DNA of 13,198 nucleotides from positions 1 to 13,198 of the forward strand of contig DASVWG010000540.1 of assembly GCA_036389695.1 (NCBI GenBank). Reading direction: 5' to 3'. Under the pieces are notes generated by a model that worked only from the letters and a program-made list of their open reading frames with translations, was not told where the DNA came from and ran no database searches. The stretch is from JALZHR01 sp036389695 (GTDB taxonomy: Bacteria; Acidobacteriota; Blastocatellia; Pyrinomonadales; Pyrinomonadaceae). Below are positions 1-7,135 of this stretch, piece after piece (within the stretch, counting starts at the first letter, position 1; each line of letters starts with the position of its first letter). The position numbers and the translations under genes are program-made.

Positions 1-1
1 C

Positions 2-1999
2 GTCGGAGACGGGCGACTTCTCTGGAAGACCAAAACGGGTTTTATCAGAAAGGGCAACGAAAGCTCCAACCTGAAAGAATTTTACTGGAGCGCGGACGAA
101 AAATTTCTGGTCACGAAAAGCACGAACGGAACTTATCAAACCTGGAACGCGAAAACCGGCAAAATCGTTTCGCTCGACGAAACAAAGCCCGGCGTAAAAT
201 TGATTGCGGCAAATAAAAAAGAAGTTTCTTATACCAAAGATTACAGTGAAATCACCTTCAAAGACGCCGCAGGCGGCGAGACGCGGAAAATTTCCGGCTT
301 CGGCAGAAATTCCATTTTCGACATCAGCAATAACGGCGAAATGATTGCCGAAGCCGGAAGCTGGGGCGACGCCGCGATTAAAATCACGAACATCAAAACC
401 GGAAAATTCTTCTGGCTCGACGGGCATCCGAGCGTGGTCGGCGTCATCGCCTTTACGCCTGACGGAAAGTTTTTCGCCGTCGGCGGAAGCGATAAAATTA
501 TTTATATTTTTGACGCTGAAAATCGGGCTTTAGTTAAAAAACTAACCGGTCACGCGAGACCCGTAAATTCAATCGCTTTCAGTCCGGACGGAAAAATTTT
601 GCTTTCGAGCGGCTATAACGAAACGATAAAAGTCTGGAACTGGCAGCAGGAAAAGTTTTTGCAAAACGTGAAAGCCGACGAAGATATTTTCGGCGTCGAA
701 AAAGTCTCGTTCAGCGCGGACGGAAAATATTTTCTGACGAGCAGCGATAGAGCCGCATTCCGGCTCTGGGACGCGAAAACTTTCCGGCTTGCGCGCAGCT
801 ATAAAACCGCCGAGAACTATGAATCGAGAAGCGGTCAATTGACTATCGGTTACGATGCCGTTCCGGTTTCGGCGGTAAATTTTAGCGGCGACGGGCAGCG
901 AATAATTTCCGTTCACGCGGACGATTCGGTCAGAATCTGGAACGTCGGCGACGGAAGGCAAATCAAAAAAATCAAACTTTGCGCCGATGTCTCTGACGCC
1001 GTTTTCAGCCGCGACGATAAAAAAATTCTCGCGTATTGCGAGAAGCGGGACGAAGAACAAATCAGGCTTTTCGACGCCGGGACGGGACGCGAAATTTTCA
1101 AATTCGACGACGAAGAAACAGGCTCTATCGAAACTTTTTCGCTGAGTCTGAACGGGAAATATTTTGCGACTTCCGATGTGGTCGGCGACATTTTGCTTTG
1201 GACTTTTGATAAATCAAAGCCGGTTCGTGAATTCGACATCGGTTTTTCGGGCGACGACGCCATCGCTTTTAGTCCTGACGGCAAGACTTTCGTCGTCGGC
1301 GGCAGAAATCAAAATTTGTTTCTTTTTGACGTCGAGACCGGCAGTAAAATCTGGCAGTTGATTCCGTCGTATCAACCGGGCGAGCTGGAAATTAAATTAT
1401 ATGAAGAAAAGGAAAAAAGACTGGCGGTCTTAAACGAAGCCAAAGCGCGCCGCGACAGCGAAGCCGCGATTGAGACGGAAAAATATAAAAAACAAATTTA
1501 CCTCGCCTTCGAGCATTACGGCGAAATGCAGGATGCGGGCGAGAAAAGAATGGTGGAATCGAGCACGCCGAAAGAAAGCCTGACGAAAAAAGCGCGTCGG
1601 GACGCCAATGCCGTCTGGCTTCGCCTGCATAACGATTCGCCTTTGCCGGTTAAAATTCCGACGCAGAGTATGTATCTGCCAAACGGAAAATGTTTTTTTG
1701 AGTTTTCAAACGGCGCGAAAATTTTCGGTTTGTGCGATGACAGCGAAATCAGCGTCTGGCACGGTTTGAAAGATAAGCAGGACAAATGGATTCCGTTCGG
1801 TTTCGATTTCGGCTCAAGCGCGATTTTGCTGCCGCAAACTTCCGTTTTGTTTCCCGTTCCGCTTGAGATTTTGAAAAACGGCAACCGGATTGTTTTCAGT
1901 TTTACTTTCCAGAAAGAATTTGAAGACGGGAAATCGGGCGTTTACGGAACGGAAAAAGATTTAAGCTTCGGCGAGAAAGATTTGCCGAAAACAAAATAA
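2..1999 (+). CDS. WD40-repeat protein with C-terminal beta-rich tail (5' end outside window)
   Basis: The reading frame is open from base 2, so the start codon lies to the left; the TTG at 200 is internal and not a credible start. About 665 residues are visible. At least nine WD40-like units can be read, each with an 'F(S/T)xDGK' turn followed by a WD/WN/FD-type strand end; the clearest lie at about 410-535, 545-660, 670-780, 850-960 and 1235-1360 and include GHARPVNSIAFSPDGK. A beta-propeller used for protein-protein contacts is the family expectation. From about 1380 the repeats stop and a charged, probably helical stretch (about 1380-1600) leads into a beta-rich segment of roughly 130 residues starting AVWLRLHNDS. 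That tail is a separate module of unknown function. No catalytic motif is visible. The stop TAA at 1997-1999 is 1 bp from the convergent patatin gene. Localisation cannot be judged without the N terminus. Confidence 0.85.
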   Translation, partial: VGDGRLLWKTKTGFIRKGNESSNLKEFYWSADEKFLVTKSTNGTYQTWNAKTGKIVSLDETKPGVKLIAANKKEVSYTKDYSEITFKDAAGGETRKISGFGRNSIFDISNNGEMIAEAGSWGDAAIKITNIKTGKFFWLDGHPSVVGVIAFTPDGKFFAVGGSDKIIYIFDAENRALVKKLTGHARPVNSIAFSPDGKILLSSGYNETIKVWNWQQEKFLQNVKADEDIFGVEKVSFSADGKYFLTSSDRAAFRLWDAKTFRLARSYKTAENYESRSGQLTIGYDAVPVSAVNFSGDGQRIISVHADDSVRIWNVGDGRQIKKIKLCADVSDAVFSRDDKKILAYCEKRDEEQIRLFDAGTGREIFKFDDEETGSIETFSLSLNGKYFATSDVVGDILLWTFDKSKPVREFDIGFSGDDAIAFSPDGKTFVVGGRNQNLFLFDVETGSKIWQLIPSYQPGELEIKLYEEKEKRLAVLNEAKARRDSEAAIETEKYKKQIYLAFEHYGEMQDAGEKRMVESSTPKESLTKKARRDANAVWLRLHNDSPLPVKIPTQSMYLPNGKCFFEFSNGAKIFGLCDDSEISVWHGLKDKQDKWIPFGFDFGSSAILLPQTSVLFPVPLEILKNGNRIVFSFTFQKEFEDGKSGVYGTEKDLSFGEKDLPKTK

Positions 2000-2000
2000 A

Positions 2001-2789
2001 TCACGCCTGATTTTCAGCAATCAGCTTTTTAATTTCATCAATCTTTTCCAGCGCGGCTTCTTCGCCCGCCTTGATAAACTCGTCCATTTTGCCGATTTCG
2101 TCCGGTCTGAGATGCGCGATTTTCGGGACAATCACGACGTCGGCGCGGTAATGGTGCGCCTGGGAAGCGCTTTTGAGAAGCATCAGCGCCGATTGGAAAA
2201 AGACGCCGAGCAGCGTGGACGGATTTCCCCAATATGTTGCGCCGGAAGAAATTACATCGACGGCGATGACGATTTCCGCGCCTAATTTTCTGACTGCCTG
2301 GGTCGGCACGGGCGCGACCACGCCGCCGTCGATGAGCTTTCGGCTGTCGGCGTCTTCGAGCGGGACGAAAACGCCGGGAATCGCGCAGCTAGCGCGGACG
2401 GCGAAGGGCAAATCGCCTTCCGTTAAAATGACTTCGTCGCCGGTTTCCAAATCGCAGGCGACCGCCGCGAAGCGAATCGGCAGTTCTTCAAAAGTTTTGT
2501 ATGGAAAATTCCGCTTGATAAAATTGCCCATCGGCGCGTTCGACAGAATTCCCTTGGGCGAATAGGAAAAGCCGGTCATATTAAACCAACTGATTTTTTT
2601 GGCGAAGGCGATGATTTCGTCGATGCTCATCCCGCAAGCGAAAGCCGCGCCCGCAAAAGAACCGGCGGAAGTTCCGGCAATGCAGTCAATCGGAATATGA
2701 TGCTCGGCTAAAACTTTTAAAACGCCGAGATGCGCATAACCGCGCGCCGCGCCGCCGGATAAAGCCAAGCCGATTTTTTTTCGAGCCAT
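2001..2789 (-). CDS. Patatin-like phospholipase (RssA-type)
   Basis: This 262-residue protein carries the full patatin signature. A glycine-rich oxyanion loop GGAARG lies at residues 12-17, the nucleophile elbow GTSAG at 39-43 puts the catalytic serine at Ser41, and DGG at 154-156 supplies the catalytic Asp154. Patatins use this Ser-Asp dyad to hydrolyse acyl esters of (phospho)lipids. The compact length and the GLALSGGAARGYAHLGVL start match the bacterial RssA-like subgroup, which lacks the extra domains of secreted patatins. No signal peptide is seen, so it is probably cytoplasmic or peripheral to the membrane. The ATG has no clear Shine-Dalgarno. Its upstream region is occupied by the heptamer inverted repeat at 2799-2875, shared with the divergent protease gene. 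The stop is 1 bp from the end of the convergent WD40 gene. The physiological substrate cannot be told from sequence. Confidence 0.93.
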   Translation of the reverse strand: MARKKIGLALSGGAARGYAHLGVLKVLAEHHIPIDCIAGTSAGSFAGAAFACGMSIDEIIAFAKKISWFNMTGFSYSPKGILSNAPMGNFIKRNFPYKTFEELPIRFAAVACDLETGDEVILTEGDLPFAVRASCAIPGVFVPLEDADSRKLIDGGVVAPVPTQAVRKLGAEIVIAVDVISSGATYWGNPSTLLGVFFQSALMLLKSASQAHHYRADVVIVPKIAHLRPDEIGKMDEFIKAGEEAALEKIDEIKKLIAENQA

Positions 2790-2798
2790 AAACTTTGT

Positions 2799-2875
2799 TA
2801 GTTGATAACTGATAACTGATAACTGATAGTTTATTTTTCCTACACTATCAGTTATCAGTTATCAGTTATCAACTA
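2799..2875. repeat. Perfect inverted repeat of AACTGAT heptamers
   Basis: Two arms, 2799-2830 and 2844-2875, are exact reverse complements over 32 bp, separated by a 13-bp A/T-rich spacer. Each arm is itself a tandem array of about four heptamers (AACTGAT, first unit varied to AGTTGAT). The structure fills most of the 131-bp gap between the divergent patatin and protease starts. A transcript in either direction would form a long, uninterrupted hairpin ahead of the start codon. The same heptamer family recurs at 7007-7135. Short tandem heptamers of this style are known as STRR elements in cyanobacteria; identity with any published family is not claimed. Confidence 0.95.
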
Positions 2876-2920
2876 TTCATTGATTTTAACTTTTGTTTAT
2901 GAAAAACTTAAAGCTCAACG

Positions 2921-4291
2921 ATGACTCCGCAGGAATCTCTACAATTTTCACGACCGACAACCAGTGCGGATATTGCGTCGGGCGCGAGCGCCTGCCCGGT
3001 TTGCTCGCGCGAGGCGCGTGACGAATACGTGCCGCTGATGGTTCTGGAAGAAGATTTGCAAAATCTGATTCGCGCCAACGCGCCCGACACCGAAGAATTT
3101 CAAGCTGTCTGCGCGCGCTGCGTCCGCCTGTTTGAACGCGCCAAAGAGCAGATTATCAAGGACGCGGCGATGCAGAAGGACGGCTCGCACGTGCTTTCGA
3201 CGCCGCTTCGCCTCGACGCCGACGAGAGGTATACGGGCAAGGGAATAACCATCGCGTTTCTGGATTCGGGATTTTTCCCGCACGTCGATTTGACCGCGCC
3301 GAGCAACCGGATTCTGGCTTATCGCAATCTGTCGGCGACCGGCGACGGCGACGCGTCCCTGTTTCAAGCCGACGTCGCCAGCTGGCACGGGATGATGACT
3401 TCGGTCGTCGCGGCGGGAAACGGCAGCCTTTCAAACGGTTTTTATCGCGGCATCGCGCCGGAAGCGAACGTCGTGCTGGTCAAGCTGGCGCGCACCGGGC
3501 GCATTACCGAACAGAATATTCTGGACGGCTTGGAATGGGTTTTATCGAATCGCGAAAAATACGGCATTCGCGTGATAAACATTTCGGCGGGCGGCGATTT
3601 CGAGGCGAGTTATCTGCACGACTCGCTTTCGCAGACGGTCGAAGAATGTGTGCGCGAAGGCATCACGGTTATCTGCGCCGTCGGCAATGCCGGACATCTC
3701 GCGAATCATCCGGTTTTCCCGCCCGCGAGCGCGCCGTCGTGCATCGCCGTCGGCGGTCTGGACGATAATAATTCAATCAAGCGTTCGAGGCGCGGAATGT
3801 ATCGTTCAAGCTACGGACCGACGGTTGACGGCTTGCAGAAACCGGAAATCATCGCGCCTTCAATCTGGATTCCCGCGCCGATTCTGCCGAACACGCCGAC
3901 CGCGCAGCAAGCCGCGCTGCTCGACGAGCTGGACAAAGCCAAAGACGAAGAGCTGCACGAAATTATCGGGAATAATCCCGGCATCGACGCCGAGCTGGAC
4001 GCCGCGCTCGACCGTCCGGCGTATATGATTCGCCAGATTATCACGCTCAAAATCCGTCGCGAAAACGTCATCACGCGCGATTACAAATACGTGGACGGAA
4101 CGTCGTTTGCCGCGCCGATTGTCTCATCGGTCGTCGCGCAGATGCTCCAGGCGAATTCGAACCTGACGCCGCAGCAAATAAAAAGAATCTTGATTTCGAC
4201 CGCCGAGCGCCTGCCGCATTACGAAGTCGACCGCCAGGGCTGGGGCGTGATTGACCCGCGCCGCGCGGTCGAGACGGCGGAAAATCAGTAG
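2921..4291 (+). CDS. Subtilisin-family (S8) serine protease with N-terminal CxxC pairs
   Basis: The 456-residue product has the subtilisin catalytic triad in the usual order: Asp115 in FLDSG, His156 in SWHGM, and Ser395 in GTSFAAP, with the oxyanion Asn256 in AVGNAG. It should cleave peptide bonds. Two features are unusual. No signal peptide or hydrophobic N terminus is present; instead residues 25-28 (CPVC) and 64-67 (CARC) form two CxxC pairs that could hold zinc. A segment of about 65 residues (317-383), rich in charged helix-like sequence, sits between the oxyanion region and the catalytic serine and has no counterpart in small subtilisins. An intracellular or non-classically exported protease is inferred. 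ATG 2921 is the first in-frame start after a stop at 2909-2911; it has no obvious Shine-Dalgarno. The stop TAG (4289-4291) lies inside the first unit of the adjacent AGAAGAC repeat, so the last residues (ENQ) are partly repeat-derived. Confidence 0.93.
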   Translation: MTPQESLQFSRPTTSADIASGASACPVCSREARDEYVPLMVLEEDLQNLIRANAPDTEEFQAVCARCVRLFERAKEQIIKDAAMQKDGSHVLSTPLRLDADERYTGKGITIAFLDSGFFPHVDLTAPSNRILAYRNLSATGDGDASLFQADVASWHGMMTSVVAAGNGSLSNGFYRGIAPEANVVLVKLARTGRITEQNILDGLEWVLSNREKYGIRVINISAGGDFEASYLHDSLSQTVEECVREGITVICAVGNAGHLANHPVFPPASAPSCIAVGGLDDNNSIKRSRRGMYRSSYGPTVDGLQKPEIIAPSIWIPAPILPNTPTAQQAALLDELDKAKDEELHEIIGNNPGIDAELDAALDRPAYMIRQIITLKIRRENVITRDYKYVDGTSFAAPIVSSVVAQMLQANSNLTPQQIKRILISTAERLPHYEVDRQGWGVIDPRRAVETAENQ

Positions 4292-4408
4292 GCAGAAGAC
4301 GGAAGACAGAAGACGGAAATCAGTAGGCAGAAAGCAGCTTGAAATTAGAAAATACAATACTGAATTTCAAACTTCTTCCGTCTTCTGGCTTCTGACTTCC
4401 GTCTTCTG
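4282..4408. repeat. Inverted repeat of AGAAGAC/GGAAGAC heptamers between convergent genes
   Basis: The left part has a 16-bp direct repeat (aaatcagtaggcagaa at 4282-4297 and 4317-4332) enclosing alternating AGAAGAC and GGAAGAC units. The right part, 4376-4408, is the approximate reverse complement of 4293-4318, with a 7-bp length difference that equals one heptamer. An inner pair, ttgaaat and atttcaa, brackets the centre. The block separates the convergent protease and TonB-like genes, and a run of T follows the right arm, so it may act as a two-way transcription terminator. That role is inferred from position and symmetry only. Confidence 0.85.
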
Positions 4409-4414
4409 TTTTTG

Positions 4415-5401
4415 CTATTGATTAATAAAATTATAGAGAATCGTGCCGCTCGCGCGGACGGCTTGACCATTGACGCGGACGGGATTGAATTTTGACTGGC
4501 GGGCGGCGGCTTCTGCCGGGTTGCGCAAAAGCATATGCCCGTTGACGGCTTTTGCCGACAACACGTTGCCTTCCTCGTCAAGCATCACCTGCACGGTCAC
4601 TCTGCCGGAAGCGTTTGCCGCGCGCGCCGTTGCCGGATACGCCGGTTTCGGCAGGCTGACGGCGCGGCTGTTCAGCATTCCGACATTGACGTTTGCCGGG
4701 GCGGTCGGCGACGGCGTGACGCGCGGCGTCGGCGTCGGCGTCGGGCTGAGCGTCGGGCGGGTGTTTACGGCGTTGGCGTTGATATTGACGTTGGCGTTGG
4801 CGTCGGGCGTCGGCGTTTTGGTCGGCGTCGGCGTCGGTGTTTTGGTCGGCGTCGGCGTTTTCAGATTCGCGTTGGCATTGACGTTGACGTTTGTGTTGAC
4901 GTTCGTGTTCGTATTGATATTAAAGTCAAAATTTGCCGGCAGAATATTCGCGTTCAGATTCGTATTTTGATTGGGAGGATTGGTATTGACATTGATGTTG
5001 CGATTGGCGTCCGACGAGTCGCGATTTTGCAGAAGATACCAGCCGCCCAAGCCGAGACCTAAAACGGCGAGCGTGCCGAGCAGCGTCAATAAAACGACCA
5101 TTGCCGTATTCGATTTTCGCCGCGGCGGCGTCGCAGGCGGCACGGTTTTCGGGCGCTCCGGCTCGGATGTCGGCACGACGATGCGGTCTTGCACGGTTCG
5201 TTCGGCATCGGCGGGCGGCGCAGCGGGTATGTTGCGGCGAATAACGGTTTCTTCGCCCAGCTCGTCGTCGTCAATCGAGGTTTCGCTCGGCATTGCCGTA
5301 AAGTTCGGCTGGTCTTCATCAACCAGCGGCGTTCCATCTTTAGTGCAGAAACGCAAAATTTCTTCGTCGTAACGTGTCTGGCAGGTCGGACAAAATTTCA
5401 T
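4415..5401 (-). CDS. Zinc-ribbon / single-TM / TonB C-terminal domain protein
   Basis: Starting at ATG 5401 gives 328 residues. The N terminus carries a zinc-ribbon-like motif: C4-P-T-C7, then FC19TKDG. An acidic/proline-rich linker leads to one transmembrane helix at about 100-123, then an Asn/Thr- and Pro/Thr-rich low-complexity stretch (132-240, with NxN and TPTP repeats), and a TonB C-terminal domain (250-327) with PKPAYPATARAANASGRVTV and a final YNFINQ. TonB-C domains span the periplasm and contact outer-membrane transporters; the low-complexity part would be the periplasmic spacer. The ribbon should face the cytoplasm, which is not part of classical TonB. No ExbB/ExbD genes are nearby, so energy transduction is unproven. 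A TTG at 5452 would add 17 residues, but the ATG directly before KFCPTC is the natural start. No strong Shine-Dalgarno is seen. The stop lies just beyond the AGAAGAC repeat. Confidence 0.88.
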   Translation of the reverse strand: MKFCPTCQTRYDEEILRFCTKDGTPLVDEDQPNFTAMPSETSIDDDELGEETVIRRNIPAAPPADAERTVQDRIVVPTSEPERPKTVPPATPPRRKSNTAMVVLLTLLGTLAVLGLGLGGWYLLQNRDSSDANRNINVNTNPPNQNTNLNANILPANFDFNINTNTNVNTNVNVNANANLKTPTPTKTPTPTPTKTPTPDANANVNINANAVNTRPTLSPTPTPTPRVTPSPTAPANVNVGMLNSRAVSLPKPAYPATARAANASGRVTVQVMLDEEGNVLSAKAVNGHMLLRNPAEAAARQSKFNPVRVNGQAVRASGTILYNFINQ

Positions 5402-5559
5402 AGTTTCAAATTGTTTGATGCCGTTTTTCGGATTCAGGAAAGCTTCGGGCAAAATCTTCTACGGATTTTAGCACGAAAAATGCCAATCCACAGAATAAAA
5501 TTAAAGATAAAATATACAATGAATATTGAGATACAGGTTTAATCTCCGGCGATTTCCCT

Positions 5560-5565
5560 TATAAA
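5560..5565 (+). promoter_or_regulatory. Possible -10 element of the desaturase gene (leaderless start?)
   Basis: TATAAA ends 8 bases before the ATG at 5574. If used as a -10 box, transcription would begin at or beside the start codon, giving a leaderless mRNA, which would fit the absence of a Shine-Dalgarno. No good -35 hexamer lies 16-18 bp upstream, so the call is weak. The rest of the 172-bp divergent gap (5402-5573) is A/T-rich and holds nothing else I can identify. Confidence 0.22.
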
Positions 5566-5573
5566 TTTTTCGG

Positions 5574-7049
5574 ATGAGCAAAAACGCAATCATTATCGGC
5601 GCCGGTTTGGGCGGGCTTGCCGCCGCCGTGCGGCTGGCGAAAAAAGGTTTTGCGGTGACGGTTTTGGAGAAGAACGAAACCGTCGGCGGCAAGGTGAATA
5701 TCGTCGAAGCGGGCGGTTATAAATTCGACACGGGCGCGAGCCTTCTGACGATGCGCCACGTTCTGGAAGAGCTTTTTATTTTCGCCGGAAAATCGGTCGA
5801 AGATTATCTTGAGATTGTTCCGCTCGAACCGATTTGCCGCTATTTCTGGACGGACGGCACGCGCTTTGACGCTTCCCGGAATCTCGAAAAAACCGAAAAT
5901 GAAATCGAAAAACTAGAGCCGGCGGACGCGAAAAATTTCCGCAAATTTTTAGCCGACGCGCGCCGTAAATACGAAGTTTCCGAAAAGACTTTTCTCGCCC
6001 ACAGCTTAAACGATTTGCCGAAGCTGCTGCGCCCGAAATATTTCAGAGATTTGCTCGCGATTTCCACGCTGCGAACGCTCGACGCGCACGTCCGTAACTA
6101 TTTCCGCTCGCCGAAGCTGCGCCAGCTTTTCAATCGTTTCGCCACGTATAACGGCTCGTCGCCGTTCCAAACTCCGGCGACCTTCGCGCTGATTCCGTAT
6201 GTCGAATTCGGTCTGGGAGCGTGGTATGTGAAAGGCGGAATGTACGAAATCCCGAAGGCGCTGGCGCGGCTCGCGGATGAGTTAAACGTTGAAATAAGAA
6301 CCGGTTGCGAGGTCGAAAAAATTCTCGTCCGGGATAAAAAAGCCGTTGGCGTGCGGCTTAAAAACGGCGACGAGCTGAAAAGCGATTTCGTCATCGCCAA
6401 TTCCGACGCGGTCGAGACTTACCGGAATCTGCTGGAAGCGAAAAGCGCGAAAATCGAAAATCTCGAACCCTCATCGAGCGGTTTCGTTTTGCTGCTCGGC
6501 GCGAAAAAACGCTTTCCCGCGCTGGCGCATCACAACATTTTTTTCTCGGACGATTATTTCGCGGAATTCAAAGCGATTTTCAAAGATTTACGCCCCGCGC
6601 CGAATCCGACAATTTACGTCTGCGCCGCGACGCGAACCGATGAAACGCAAGCGCCCGACGCCTGCGAAAATCTGTTTGTTTTAGTCAACGCGCCTTACAC
6701 GAGCCCGCAAACCGCCTGGGAAAAAGAAAAGCGCGATTACCGCGATTTGATAATCGGAAAACTGGAAAATTTCGGTTTGAACGGCTTGGAAAATTCGCTT
6801 GATTTCGAGCAAATCATCACGCCCGACGATTTTGAAAAAAAATATCGCGCCAATCGCGGCTCGATTTACGGCGTCTCGTCAAACGGGATTTTCAGCGCCT
6901 TTCTGCGCCCGCCGAACAAAGCCAGAAACATTGAAAATCTCTATTTCGTCGGCGGCGCGACGCATCCGGGCGGCGGCATTCCGCTGGTTTTGATTTCGGG
7001 GAAATTAACTGCCGAACTGATAACTGCCGAACTGATAACTGATAACTGA
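5574..7049 (+). CDS. CrtI/CrtD-family carotenoid desaturase (FAD-dependent)
   Basis: The 491 residues match the length of bacterial phytoene desaturase-family enzymes. The N terminus has a Rossmann FAD-binding motif GAGLGG at 9-14 with the ribose-binding Glu32 in VLEKN, followed by VGGKV and FDTGASLLT, the CrtI-family version of the second flavin contact. Near the C terminus NLYFVGGATHPGGGIP (from residue 455) is the family's conserved flavin/isoprenoid end motif. These enzymes remove hydrogens from carotenoid precursors at the membrane. The central GSSPFQTPATFALIP and AWYVKGGMYEIP segments recall CrtD-like (late-step) enzymes, but I cannot separate CrtI, CrtD and CrtN by eye. No other carotenoid gene is in the window. 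The C-terminal tail TAELITAELITDN is encoded by the AACTGAT-type repeat that continues past the stop, so its last residues are probably a recent, dispensable addition. No Shine-Dalgarno is visible. Confidence 0.9.
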   Translation: MSKNAIIIGAGLGGLAAAVRLAKKGFAVTVLEKNETVGGKVNIVEAGGYKFDTGASLLTMRHVLEELFIFAGKSVEDYLEIVPLEPICRYFWTDGTRFDASRNLEKTENEIEKLEPADAKNFRKFLADARRKYEVSEKTFLAHSLNDLPKLLRPKYFRDLLAISTLRTLDAHVRNYFRSPKLRQLFNRFATYNGSSPFQTPATFALIPYVEFGLGAWYVKGGMYEIPKALARLADELNVEIRTGCEVEKILVRDKKAVGVRLKNGDELKSDFVIANSDAVETYRNLLEAKSAKIENLEPSSSGFVLLLGAKKRFPALAHHNIFFSDDYFAEFKAIFKDLRPAPNPTIYVCAATRTDETQAPDACENLFVLVNAPYTSPQTAWEKEKRDYRDLIIGKLENFGLNGLENSLDFEQIITPDDFEKKYRANRGSIYGVSSNGIFSAFLRPPNKARNIENLYFVGGATHPGGGIPLVLISGKLTAELITAELITDN

Positions 7050-7135
7050 TAGTTGATAACTGATAGTTGAAAACAGCTATCAGCCCTTCAGTTATCAGCT
7101 TTTAATTCTCAATTATCAACTATCAGTTCTCACTT
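7007..7135. repeat. Degenerate AACTGAT repeat overlapping both convergent gene ends
   Basis: Two copies of the 15-mer aactgccgaactgat (7007-7021 and 7022-7036) are followed by four heptamers alternating AACTGAT and AGTTGAT. An inverse copy lies on the far side: 7046-7059 and 7113-7126 are exact 14-bp reverse complements, with further partial matches at 7088-7099. The stop of the desaturase (7047-7049) and that of the ankyrin gene (7130-7132) both lie within the block. It is the same repeat family as at 2799-2875 but more decayed. Its position suggests a two-way terminator, by inference. Confidence 0.85.

Noticed and set aside
262..282. gccgcaggcggc palindrome in the WD40 gene as another copy of the helicase element
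   Set aside because: Only a short GC-rich core is shared; the outer arm (AACC...GGTT) and the second arm are missing.
569..1060. Long open frames antisense to the WD40, protease, TonB-like and helicase genes
   Set aside because: They mirror the codon periodicity of strong genes on the other strand, lack ribosome sites and have no recognisable domains; their compositions (Arg-, Ser- or Ala-rich) are typical of shadow frames.
2799..2875. CRISPR array
   Set aside because: Units are 7 bp, contiguous and inverted; there are no spacers of uniform length and no cas genes.
2899..3033. Short ORF starting ATG at 2899 (MKNLKLNDDSAG...) overlapping the protease start in another frame
   Set aside because: About 44 codons, most of it inside the protease coding sequence; no Shine-Dalgarno and no domain. 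A leader peptide is possible but unsupported.
4694..4921. Simple-sequence DNA (cggcgt and gttggc strings) as a separate satellite
   Set aside because: It is explained by codons for the TPTP and NxN linker of the TonB-like protein, read in one frame throughout.
5402..5452. TTG start at 5452 for the TonB-like gene
   Set aside because: The extra 17 residues do not belong to the zinc ribbon, and the ATG at 5401 immediately precedes KFCPTC.
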